Under the pieces are notes generated by a model, which did no database searches, was not told where the DNA came from, and was given only the letters and a program-made list of their open reading frames with translations. The translations under genes were made by a program, and so were the position numbers. A DNA stretch of 39,789 nt from Paulinella micropora (lineage: Eukaryota > Cercozoa > Imbricatea > Euglyphida). Shown here piece by piece: positions 29,100-39,789 of the stretch (its first letter is position 1; every line of letters begins with the position of its first letter). Where the stretch lies: assembly GCA_009731375.1 (NCBI GenBank), contig BJOX01000072.1, positions 272,193 to 311,981 on the forward strand, written 5' to 3'.

Positions 29100-29202
29100 T
29101 GAAACCACTGCCATGTCCAGGGGATTAATTTGCTTTTGAAAAATTCGGTTGCCGGCGTGAACGAGAAGAATGAGCGAGGAAAGAAAGGCAGCACACGTGC
29201 AC
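29100..29202 (-). CDS. set B exon (tentative), parent of the GTGCACGTG repeats
   Basis: The acceptor CTACATGTAG-like edge (ATGTAG|GTGCACGTG) follows (GTAT)n. One open frame reads ARVLPFFPRSFFSFTPATEF then FKSKLIPWTW; another stops after 26 codons. The 3' boundary is not resolved. Its first 36-40 bp recur six times at 29238-29920, making it the only complete copy. Identity as an exon is inferred from that pattern. Confidence 0.35.
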
Positions 29203-29204
29203 CT

Positions 29205-29314
29205 ACATGCATGTATGTATGTATGTATGTATGTATGTAAGCATGAGTGAGGAAAGGAAGGCAGCACGTGCACCTGTATGAATATGTACGTATGTATGTA
29301 TGCATGTATGTATG

Positions 29315-29346
<32 letters not shown>

Positions 29347-29853
29347 TATATGTATGTAAGAATGTATGTAAGAATGAGTGAGGAAAGGAAGGCAGCGCAC
29401 GTGGACCTACATGTATGTATGGTATGTATGCATGTATGTATGTATGTATGTATGTAAGAATGAGTGAGGAAAGGAAGGCAGCACGTGTACCTACATGCAT
29501 GCATGTATGTATGTATGTATGTATGTATGTATGTATGTATATATGTATGTATGTATGTATGTAAGTACGTATGTACGTGCGTACGTATGTATGTATGTAT
29601 GTATGTATGTATGTATGCATGTATGTATGCATGTATGTATGTAAGAATGAGTGAAGAAAGGAAGGCAGCGCACGTACACTTACATGAATATGTATATATG
29701 TATGCATGCATGTATGTATGTATGTATGTATATGTATGTATATGTATGTATGTATATTTGTATGTATGTATGTATGTATGTATGTATGTATGTATGTATG
29801 TATGAATGTAAGAATGAGGAAAGAAAGGCAGCACACGTACACCTACATGTATG

Positions 29854-29884
<31 letters not shown>

Positions 29885-30000
29885 GAATGAGTGAGGAAAG
29901 AAAGGCAGCACACGTACACCTACATGTATGTATGTATGTATGTATGTATGCATGTATGCATGTATGCATGTATGTATGTATGTATGTATGTATATAACGT
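29205..30000. repeat. (GTAT)n array carrying six copies of an exon edge
   Basis: Between GTAT tracts the unit AAGAATGAGTGAGGAAAGGA then AGGCAGC(AC)ACGTGCACCTACATG recurs at about 29238, 29371, 29455, 29642, 29811 and 29882. Read on the minus strand it is acceptor ATGTAG plus the first 36-40 bp of the exon ending at 29202. A seventh copy is inverted at 33839-33881. Confidence 0.85.
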
Positions 30001-30481
30001 GCACCTACCATACATACATACATACATACATACATAAATACATACATACATGCATACATACATACATACATACATACATACATACACACATACACACACA
30101 TACATACATACATACATACATAACATAACATAACATAACATACATACATACATACATACATACATACATGCATGCATGCATACATACATACATACATACA
30201 TACATACATACATACATACATACATACATACATACATACATGCATACATACATACATGCATACATGCATATACATACATACATACATACATACATACATA
30301 CATACATACATACATTACATACATACATACATACATACATAACATACATACATACATACATACATACATACATACATACATACATAACATACATACATAA
30401 CATACATACATGCATACATACATACATACATACATACATACATACATACATTACAAGCATAACAAACATACCTAACAAAAT
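30001..30481. repeat. (CATA)n array, opposite sense to the preceding (GTAT)n
   Basis: The sense changes from GTAT to CATA at about 30000-30010, giving a possible fold-back of several hundred bases. CATAA variants occur at 30120-30142 and later. Confidence 0.9.
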
Positions 30482-30536
<55 letters not shown>

Positions 30537-30586
30537 CATACTTAGTGTAGCAGAGCTGGGCAAGCACCATAGATAGATAGATATAT

Positions 30587-30637
<51 letters not shown>

Positions 30638-30808
30638 CATAGTGTACCAGAGCTGGGCAAAGACCATAGATAGATAGATAGATATATAGATAGATAGATA
30701 GATAGAGAGATAGATAGATAGAGAGATAGATAGATAGATAGACAGATAGGTAGATAGATAGATAGATAGACATACATACATACATACATACATACATACA
30801 TAGTGTAC
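30482..30808. repeat. (GATA)n and (CATA)n with exon-edge copies
   Basis: Islands at 30544-30570 and 30645-30668 copy the 3' end of the exon at 30809 (CCAGAGCTGGGCAA-type), including its GTACAC or CTACAC donor. Confidence 0.8.
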
Positions 30809-30844
30809 CAGAGCTGGGCAAGGACCAGCCAGGAAAGAAAATGC
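30809..30844 (-). CDS. 36-bp exon of set B (tentative)
   Basis: Acceptor TATCTAG and donor CTCTG|GTACAC. One phase reads HFLSWLVLAQL, another FLAGPCPAL. The related segment at 30906-30945 has acceptor CCGTAG and keeps TTTTCTGGCTGGT. Too short to fix the frame. Confidence 0.35.
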
Positions 30845-30845
30845 C

Positions 30846-30905
<60 letters not shown>

Positions 30906-31035
30906 ACCAGCCAGAAAAGGACCTGCCTACGGGTTGGTAGGCGGATATATATATATATATATATACATACATATACATATATATATGTATTATGTATATA
31001 TATAGATATATATAGATAGATAGATAGATAGATAT

Positions 31036-31083
<48 letters not shown>

Positions 31084-31188
31084 GTAGCTAGGTAGATAGG
31101 TAGGTAGGTAGGTAGATAGATAGATAGATACATAGATAGATAGATAGATAGATAGATTAGATAGATAGATATACATAGATAGATAGAC

Positions 31189-31237
<49 letters not shown>

Positions 31238-31272
31238 TGCCTGAAATGAAACAAAACCGTGATGCAATAGAT

Positions 31273-31320
<48 letters not shown>

Positions 31321-31370
31321 GATAGCGATAGAGATAGCGATAGAGATAGAGATAGAGATAGAGATAGAAC
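30845..31370. repeat. (GATA)n, (TA)n and (GATAGC)n tracts
   Basis: Mostly GATA with TA-rich 30950-31015, a short unique island at 31237-31268, and GAGATA hexamers at 31320-31368. Confidence 0.9.
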
Positions 31371-31401
31371 CAGCTGCCGACCGCCACGAGAAATCGCTGT
31401 C
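31371..31401 (-). CDS. 31-bp exon-like segment
   Basis: Possible acceptor TGCCTGACAG and donor CAGCTG|GTTCTA around DSDFSWRSAA. Weak: no phase partner found. Confidence 0.2.
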
Positions 31402-31427
31402 CTGTCAGGCAGTAATATTATTATTAC

Positions 31428-31469
<42 letters not shown>

Positions 31470-31741
31470 CATTATTATTATTATTATTATTAGTAGTAGT
31501 AGTAGTAGTAAATCTGCCTTGGAGTGTTGACTGTGACATATTTGAGGGAAATCCCGATGAAAAAACCTAGTCACACTTGCTAAACAGAGTTCCAGCCCAA
31601 TGGCCTCAAGGCGTTAAACTGTGACGCCAACTCATAACCCTTTGGTGGTAGATGCTGGGAAGGAGGGTCGTTGCGCGCGTAAAAGATCTTAAACTCCGCA
31701 TATGCTGGTTGATAGCCCAGGACCCAGCAGACACCAGATTG
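31402..31741. other. (ATT)n and unassigned sequence
   Basis: ATT tract 31418-31490 and TAG to 31510, then unique sequence to the gap. A 44-codon minus frame next to the gap (NLVSAGSWAINQHMRS...) has no recognised motif. Confidence 0.5.
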
Positions 31742-32021
31742 NNNNNNNNNNNNNNNNNNNNNNNNNNNNNNNNNNNNNNNNNNNNNNNNNNNNNNNNNNN
31801 NNNNNNNNNNNNNNNNNNNNNNNNNNNNNNNNNNNNNNNNNNNNNNNNNNNNNNNNNNNNNNNNNNNNNNNNNNNNNNNNNNNNNNNNNNNNNNNNNNNN
31901 NNNNNNNNNNNNNNNNNNNNNNNNNNNNNNNNNNNNNNNNNNNNNNNNNNNNNNNNNNNNNNNNNNNNNNNNNNNNNNNNNNNNNNNNNNNNNNNNNNNN
32001 NNNNNNNNNNNNNNNNNNNNN
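31742..32021. other. assembly gap, 280 N
   Basis: Run of N directly before (ATT)n. Confidence 1.
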
Positions 32022-32051
32022 TGATTATTATTATTATTATTATTATTATCA

Positions 32052-32140
<89 letters not shown>
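32022..32140. repeat. (ATT)n flank of SINE copy 3
   Basis: About forty ATT units ending exactly at the SINE 5' base. Confidence 0.95.
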
Positions 32141-32406
32141 GACACCGTGATAGCCCAGTGGTCAAGTTCTACCATCTGGGCCCTGTCGCCAGTTCGATTC
32201 CCGTCGGTGCCACCAGTATTTTCATTGAACATACCGGTCTATTTCTGGACCAGTATTTTCATTGAACATACCGGCCCGTCTGGAAGTGTTGGAACTGCCC
32301 TTGCGGGGGTGTCATTAGAGCTTATCGTCAATTCTTCGTACTCCCCTCACGGGTGAGACGATGGAGGCGCATGTGCAGAAATGCATCAGCCATTGACAGA
32401 GAAGCA
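32141..32406 (+). mobile_element. tRNA-derived SINE, copy 3 (long form)
   Basis: 266 bp. Box A TAGCCCAGTGG and box B AGTTCGATTCC are intact, with two internal CAGTATTTTCATTGAACATA units and a 3' end GAGAAGCAC followed by (ATT)n. Nearly identical to copy 2. Confidence 0.8.
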
Positions 32407-32719
32407 CTATTATTATTATTATTATTATTATTATTATGATTACTATTACTATTGATTATTGATTATTGCATGCGTCCAACCTGTCAGTATGGCCAGTGCC
32501 ATAGCTACTGACGGCAGTAGCAAAGGCGATAGCACTTGCCACACCTGTCAACAAATACAGCGAATCTATTTACCTACCTAACCTACCTACCTACCTACCT
32601 ACCTACCTGCCTGCCTACCTACCTACATACCTACCTACCTATCTACCTACCTACCTATCTACCTACCTGCCTACCTACCTACCTTACCTACTTACCTACC
32701 TACCTACCTAACATCCTAC
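32407..32719. repeat. (ATT)n tail, unique stretch, (CTAC)n
   Basis: ATT to about 32465; unique 32466-32565; CTAC/CTGC 32566-32712, which begins the intron downstream of the next exon on the coding strand. Confidence 0.85.
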
Positions 32720-32998
32720 CGGAGCGATAAGGAACCGCTGCGCCCACGCCACTGGCCCCCAAAGCGTGAGCTCCCAGCAAAGTTGCTTACATCGCTCCCA
32801 CCCGTGCCGAATGCTTAGGAACAGGTCCGCCAGAGCGGGAAGGAGCTGCTGGAGGCTTTGCCAGCCATGCTGAAGGAATTTGCACAGGCCCTCCAGGTAT
32901 TTGCACAGGATCTCCAGGTAGGCTTGACACAGGCGCGCGATCGAGGTGAGGCGTTTGGTGAGATCTTTGGGAGACATGGGCAGGAAGGCCAAGAAAAG
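32720..32998 (-). CDS. set B exon: amphipathic Leu/Cys-rich segment
   Basis: Acceptor GTCTGTCTGCAG at the end of (GTCT)n and donor GCTCCG|GTAGGA give exactly 93 codons, phase 0 to 0. It starts [20 protein letters not shown] and continues with regularly spaced helices ([40 protein letters not shown]) to [15 protein letters not shown]. The repeated (x)xLCxxYLExL pattern suggests paired amphipathic helices or re-entrant membrane segments. I do not recognise the family. The GC-rich non-repeat sequence stops at both splice sites, and only one frame is open throughout; good evidence for a real exon. Confidence 0.65.
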
Positions 32999-33957
<959 letters not shown>

Positions 33958-33998
33958 CCAGAACCAAGCGGCACGAGAGATTAGCAGTGCTACAGGGC
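33958..33998 (-). CDS. 41-bp exon of set B
   Basis: Acceptor CTGTCTAG and consensus donor TTCTGG|GTATGT. Two bases plus 13 codons: PVALLISRAAWFW, phase 1 in, 0 out. It joins the upstream exon as CAA G|GC CCT (Q-G-P) with no frame break. Confidence 0.55.
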
Positions 33999-34004
33999 CT
34001 AGAC

Positions 34005-34050
<46 letters not shown>

Positions 34051-34136
34051 GTAGGTAGGTAGGTAGGTAGGTAGGTAGGTAGGTAGGTAGGTAGATAGAT
34101 AGATAGATAGATAGAAAGATAGATAGATAGATAGAC
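33999..34136. repeat. (TAGA)n/(TAGG)n intron
   Basis: Pure tetranucleotide between two phase-matched exons; on the coding strand GTCTATCTATC...CTGTCTAG. Confidence 0.9.
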
Positions 34137-34303
34137 CTTGCAGTAGCTTCCGTGAACTGTGGTATTGGACCAGCGAAGTGGCCAAGCATATGATGCGTGG
34201 TAAGCATTTTTCCTTGAATTTGGCTCGGAGCTGAGGTGAGAGTCTGACTTGGAAAGCCTCGAGAAGCCCAGCAGTAGAGACCGGGAGCTGAAGGAAAAGA
34301 TTC
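34137..34303 (-). CDS. set B exon: basic amphipathic segment
   Basis: A polypyrimidine tract ending CTCTCTCAG and donor CTGCAAG|GTCTAT. One base, 55 codons, one base: NLFLQLPVSTAGLLEAFQVR then LSPQLRAKFKEKCLPRIICL and ATSLVQYHSSRKLLQ. Phase 2 in, 1 out, matching the 41-bp exon. It alternates Leu with Arg/Lys, like the other set B exons. Immediately upstream lie a G-run and a 906-base gap. Confidence 0.65.
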
Positions 34304-34333
34304 CTGAGAGAGAGAAAGGGGGGGGGTGACTCA

Positions 34334-35239
34334 NNNNNNNNNNNNNNNNNNNNNNNNNNNNNNNNNNNNNNNNNNNNNNNNNNNNNNNNNNNNNNNNNNN
34401 NNNNNNNNNNNNNNNNNNNNNNNNNNNNNNNNNNNNNNNNNNNNNNNNNNNNNNNNNNNNNNNNNNNNNNNNNNNNNNNNNNNNNNNNNNNNNNNNNNNN
34501 NNNNNNNNNNNNNNNNNNNNNNNNNNNNNNNNNNNNNNNNNNNNNNNNNNNNNNNNNNNNNNNNNNNNNNNNNNNNNNNNNNNNNNNNNNNNNNNNNNNN
34601 NNNNNNNNNNNNNNNNNNNNNNNNNNNNNNNNNNNNNNNNNNNNNNNNNNNNNNNNNNNNNNNNNNNNNNNNNNNNNNNNNNNNNNNNNNNNNNNNNNNN
34701 NNNNNNNNNNNNNNNNNNNNNNNNNNNNNNNNNNNNNNNNNNNNNNNNNNNNNNNNNNNNNNNNNNNNNNNNNNNNNNNNNNNNNNNNNNNNNNNNNNNN
34801 NNNNNNNNNNNNNNNNNNNNNNNNNNNNNNNNNNNNNNNNNNNNNNNNNNNNNNNNNNNNNNNNNNNNNNNNNNNNNNNNNNNNNNNNNNNNNNNNNNNN
34901 NNNNNNNNNNNNNNNNNNNNNNNNNNNNNNNNNNNNNNNNNNNNNNNNNNNNNNNNNNNNNNNNNNNNNNNNNNNNNNNNNNNNNNNNNNNNNNNNNNNN
35001 NNNNNNNNNNNNNNNNNNNNNNNNNNNNNNNNNNNNNNNNNNNNNNNNNNNNNNNNNNNNNNNNNNNNNNNNNNNNNNNNNNNNNNNNNNNNNNNNNNNN
35101 NNNNNNNNNNNNNNNNNNNNNNNNNNNNNNNNNNNNNNNNNNNNNNNNNNNNNNNNNNNNNNNNNNNNNNNNNNNNNNNNNNNNNNNNNNNNNNNNNNNN
35201 NNNNNNNNNNNNNNNNNNNNNNNNNNNNNNNNNNNNNNN
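34334..35239. other. assembly gap, 906 N
   Basis: Run of N; a set B exon could be hidden here. Confidence 1.
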
Positions 35240-35911
<672 letters not shown>

Positions 35912-36027
35912 CATGCCTACGATGTTGGTGGTTTGAAAAAAGGCATCCAACCACCACGGAAGCATGAGTAAAAGCAAAAAATTCTGTTTGTTGGCGAAAA
36001 GTTGGCGGAGGCTGATAGTAATTAAGC
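35912..36027 (-). CDS. set B exon: hydrophobic segment
   Basis: Acceptor CTATATAG and donor GGCATG|GTAATC; two bases plus 38 codons: LITISLRQLFANKQNFLLLL then MLPWWLDAFFQTTNIVGM, phase 1 to 0. It contains a likely membrane or membrane-lying helix. The 5' 77 bp are duplicated at 36171-36247 and the 3' end at 35617-35712. Confidence 0.6.
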
Positions 36028-36119
36028 CTATATAGATAGATAGATAGATAGGGTGGATGGATGGGTGGATGGACGGATGGATGGATGGATGGATAGATAG
36101 ATAGATAGATGGATGGGTG

Positions 36120-36167
<48 letters not shown>

Positions 36168-36170
36168 TAA
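36028..36170. repeat. (GATA)n/(GATG)n tract
   Basis: GATA and GGAT/GGTG units between the exon and its partial copy. The same GGATGG pattern recurs at 36310-36355, so the microsatellite was copied together with the exon edge. Confidence 0.9.
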
Positions 36171-36247
36171 CCACCACGGAAACATGAGTAAAAGCAAAAA
36201 ATTCTGTCTGTTGGCGAAAAGGTGGCGGAGACTGATCGTAATTAAGC
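36171..36247 (-). pseudogene. duplicated 5' part of exon 35912-36027
   Basis: 77 bp about 93% identical to the exon's 5' part, including the TAG acceptor; encodes LITISLRHLFANRQNFLLLL then MFPWW and stops at (TATC)n without a donor. Confidence 0.75.
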
Positions 36248-36256
36248 CTAGATATT

Positions 36257-36311
<55 letters not shown>

Positions 36312-36322
36312 GGATGGATGGG

Positions 36323-36390
<68 letters not shown>

Positions 36391-36484
36391 CAGATAGATA
36401 GATAGATAGATAGACAGATAGATAGATGGACAGATAGATGGATAGATAGATAGATAGATAGTAGATAGATAGATACATAGATAC

Positions 36485-36529
<45 letters not shown>

Positions 36530-36535
36530 AAGATG

Positions 36536-36575
<40 letters not shown>

Positions 36576-36645
36576 TAAAAATACATACACACATGCATAC
36601 ATACATACATACATACATACCCGCTGCAAAGCTGCTGAGGGCAGC

Positions 36646-36712
<67 letters not shown>

Positions 36713-37982
36713 TAAATATACATACAAACATACATACACACATACACACATACAAACATACAAACATACATACGTCATACATACATACATACATACATAC
36801 ATACATACATACATACATACATACATACATAAATACATACCAGCTGCAAAGCTGCTGAGGGCAGCATACATAAATACATACATACATACATACATACATA
36901 CATACATACATACATACATACACACTCACATACATACATACATACATACATAACATACATACATAACATACATACATACATAAATACATACATATACACT
37001 CACATACATACATACATACATACATACATACATACGTACATGCATACATACATACATACATACATACATACATACATACATACATACATACACACTCACA
37101 CATACATACATACATACATACATACATACATACATACATACATACATACATACATACATGCATACATACATACATACATGCATACATACATACATACATA
37201 CATACATGCATACATACATACATACATACGTACATAAACACATACGTATGCATGTATAAATACATACGTACATACATACATACATACATACATACATACA
37301 TACATACATACATACATACATACATACACACACACATACACACACACATACACACACACATACATACATACATACATACATACACACATACACACATACA
37401 TACATACATACATACATACATACATACATACATACATACATAACCACTGCAAAGCTGCTGAAGGCAGCATACATACATACATACATACATACATACACAC
37501 ACACACATACATACATACATACATACATACATACATGCATGCATACATACCCACTGCAAAGCTGCTGAAGGCAGCATACATACATACATACATACATAGA
37601 TACATACATAGATACATACATGCATACATACATGCAAAGCTACTGAAGGCAGCATACATACATACATACATACAAACATACATACATACATACATACATA
37701 CACACATGCATACCCACTGCAAAGCTGCTGAAGGCAGCATACATACATACATACATACATACATACATACACACATACATACATACATACATACATACAT
37801 ACATACATACATACATACATACATGCATACCCAGCAAAGCTGCTGAAGGCAGCATACATACATACATACATACATACATACATACCCACTGCAAAGCTGC
37901 TGAAGGCTACACACATACATACATACATACATACATACATACGTACGTACATACATACATACATACATACATACATGCATAC
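36248..37982. repeat. (GATA)n then (CATA)n array with eight copies of an exon 3' edge
   Basis: The island GCAAAGCTGCTGAAGGCAGC recurs at about 36622, 36841, 37444, 37551, 37634, 37713, 37831 and 37885, each followed on the coding strand by a GTATG- or GTTATG-type start of (GTAT)n. Each copies the last 25-28 bp plus donor of the exon at 37983. CACACA variants are scattered. Confidence 0.85.
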
Positions 37983-38040
37983 CCACTGCGAAGCTGCTGA
38001 AGATAGCCAGGAGGAATCCAGGTTGTCCTTGAAGCATGCA
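37983..38040 (-). CDS. set B exon, parent of the GCTGCTGAAGG repeats
   Basis: Donor CAGTGG|GTATGC. One frame reads MYACFKDNLDSSWLSSAASQ then W. The acceptor is not certain (CTTCAAG|GACAAC is possible); an ATG is present at the left, so it could be an initial exon. It is the longest member of the nine-copy family. Confidence 0.4.
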
Positions 38041-38160
38041 TACATGTTTTGAATAATAATAATAATAATAATCATAATAATAATAATAACGACAACAATA
38101 ACGATAACAATAACAACAACAACAACAACAACAACAACAATAATAAAAATAAAAATAATA

Positions 38161-38244
<84 letters not shown>
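38041..38244. repeat. (AAT)n/(AAC)n flank of SINE copy 4
   Basis: AAT and AAC units running directly into the SINE 3' end. Confidence 0.95.
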
Positions 38245-38510
38245 GTGCTTCTCTGTCAATGGCTGATGCATTTCTGCACATGCGCCTCCATCGTCTCACC
38301 CGTGAGGGGAGTACGAAGAATTGACGATAAGCTCTAATGACACCCCCGCAAGGGCAGTTCCAACACTTCCAGACGGACCGGTATGTTCAATGAAAATACT
38401 GGTCCAGACGGAGCGGTATGTTCAATGAAAATACTGGTGGCACCGACGGGAATCGAACTGGCGACAGGGCCCAGATGGTAGAACTTGACCACTGGGCTAT
38501 CACGGTGTCC
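38245..38510 (-). mobile_element. tRNA-derived SINE, copy 4 (long form)
   Basis: 266 bp. Matches copies 2 and 3 with a few changes (CAGACGGAGCGG in the internal duplication). Boxes A and B are intact, with AAT tracts on both sides. Confidence 0.8.
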
Positions 38511-39524
38511 AAAATAATAATAATAATACTATATCATACATAACATACATAACATACATAACATACATAACATACATAACATACAAAACATACACACAAA
38601 ACATACAAAATATACAAAACATACAAAACATACATAACATACATAACATACATAACATGCATAACATACATAACATACATAACATAGATAACATAGATAA
38701 CATAGATAACATACATAACATACAAAATATACATAACATACATAACATACATAACATACATAACATAGATAACATAGATAATATAGATAACATAGATAAC
38801 ATAGATAAGATACATAACACAAAACATGCAAAAAACACGCAAGACACACGAAACATACAAAACATACAAAACATACAAAACATACAAAACAATGACATAC
38901 AAAATATACAAAACATAACATACAAAACATACAAAACATACAAAACATGCATGACATACATAACATACATAAATATCATAACATAACATACGTAACATAC
39001 ATAACATACATAATATACATAACATACATACATAACATGGAAGGCTTGCAGAGCGGAGCAAGGAAGCATGGTACAACATACGTAACATACATAAACGTAC
39101 ATTACATGCATGACATACATAAATATCATAACATAACATACGTAACATACATAACATACATAACATACATAACATGGAAGGCTTGCAGAGCGGAGCAAGG
39201 AAGTATGGTACAACATACGTAACATATATAACATGCATGACATACATAACATACATAACATACATAACATACATGATATACATGACAAACGGAAAGCTTG
39301 TAGTGAAGGCCAAGGAAGCATGGTACAACATACATAACATACATAACACACATGACATGCACATAACATACATAACATGCATAACATACATGACATACAT
39401 GCCATACGGAAGGCTTGTAGTGCGGTCCAAGGAAGCATGGTACAACATACATAACATAGATAACACACATCACATGCACATAACATACATAACATACATA
39501 ACATACATGACATACATTACATAC
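38511..39524. repeat. (CATAA)n/(CATAG)n array with four copies of an exon 3' edge
   Basis: Pentanucleotide ACATA units. Islands at 39039-39074, 39176-39211, 39291-39325 and 39408-39442 copy the last 35 bp of the exon at 39525 (GGAAGGCTTGTAGTGCGG type), each followed on the coding strand by a repeat starting with G/ATATG. Confidence 0.9.
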
Positions 39525-39587
39525 GGAAGGCTTGTAGTGCGGTCCAAGGGAGTATGGTACTTGCAAGTGCTAATGGACGAGTTGGAA
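39525..39587 (-). CDS. 63-bp exon of set B (most upstream)
   Basis: Acceptor CTCTCTCTCTAG at the end of (CT)n; donor GCCTTCC|GTATGT. Phase 1 to 1 reads PTRPLALASTILPWTALQAF; one other frame is also open. The 3' 35 bp recur four times downstream and the 5' 40 bp once upstream (39667-39707). Confidence 0.5.
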
Positions 39588-39588
39588 C

Positions 39589-39652
<64 letters not shown>

Positions 39653-39710
39653 GAGAGAGATAGAGGTAAGTATGGTACTTGCAAGTGCTAATGGAAGAGT
39701 CGGAACTAGG

Positions 39711-39789
<79 letters not shown>
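39588..39789. repeat. (GA)n tracts with a copied exon 5' edge
   Basis: GA repeats to the window end. The island at 39662-39709 copies the first 40 bp of the exon ending at 39587 and its TAG acceptor, then passes into (CT)n on the coding strand. Confidence 0.9.

Noticed and set aside
27711-29128. Long poly-Leu, poly-Ile, poly-Asn and poly-Thr frames on both strands
   Set aside because: Trinucleotide repeats are open in several frames; no unique coding sequence is present.
29205-29920. CRISPR array (regular 40-bp units with spacers)
   Set aside because: The spacers are microsatellite, the host is eukaryotic, and the units match an exon edge.

Overview
The window is nuclear DNA of a eukaryote. 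It has split reading frames with GT-AG splice signals, non-LTR retrotransposons, tRNA-derived SINEs and an extreme load of 2-5 bp microsatellites on both strands. There are also several N gaps, often beside C or G homopolymers. No bacterial gene organisation is visible. The sequence alone does not name the species; a unicellular alga or other protist fits best, because a virus-like AT-rich gene cluster lies at the left end.

Layout. 1-2240: compact AT-rich cluster, all minus strand. It holds a polymerase-N-terminus-like gene, two small ORFs and a broken CxC/H zinc-finger gene, with a 44-bp intergenic repeat that looks like a promoter. It resembles a Polinton-like or virophage-like insertion. 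2384-7200: microsatellites and unassigned sequence. 7205-18079 (minus): at least eleven short exons of a membrane protein ending in a RING-H2 domain (set A). Splice phases agree at most junctions and the introns are almost pure microsatellite. 18720-19690: decayed retroelement 3' end. 20142-20409: SINE. 20612-21775: two kinds of tandem repeat. 21846-27991 (minus): a 6.1-kb intact non-LTR retrotransposon (APE endonuclease plus reverse transcriptase) bounded by (ATT)n. 28261-28404: a short element sharing its 3' end with the SINE. 29100-39790 (minus): a second set of exons (set B), again embedded in microsatellites. Set B may be the upstream part of the same gene as set A.

Two systems stand out. 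First, exon ends are repeatedly duplicated together with the neighbouring microsatellite, and the splice donors and acceptors are formed by the first or last microsatellite unit. The introns seem to have grown by copying (exon edge + microsatellite) blocks, leaving arrays of decoy splice sites. Second, the retrotransposon, four SINE copies and a third short element share a 3' terminal motif running into (ATT)n and are all bounded by (AAT/ATT)n. This suggests a LINE-SINE partnership with trinucleotide-repeat targeting. The retrotransposon protein also ends with a SUMO-interaction-like motif and a PCNA-binding (PIP) box.

All exon calls, alignments and domain calls were made by eye; no search or folding program was run.
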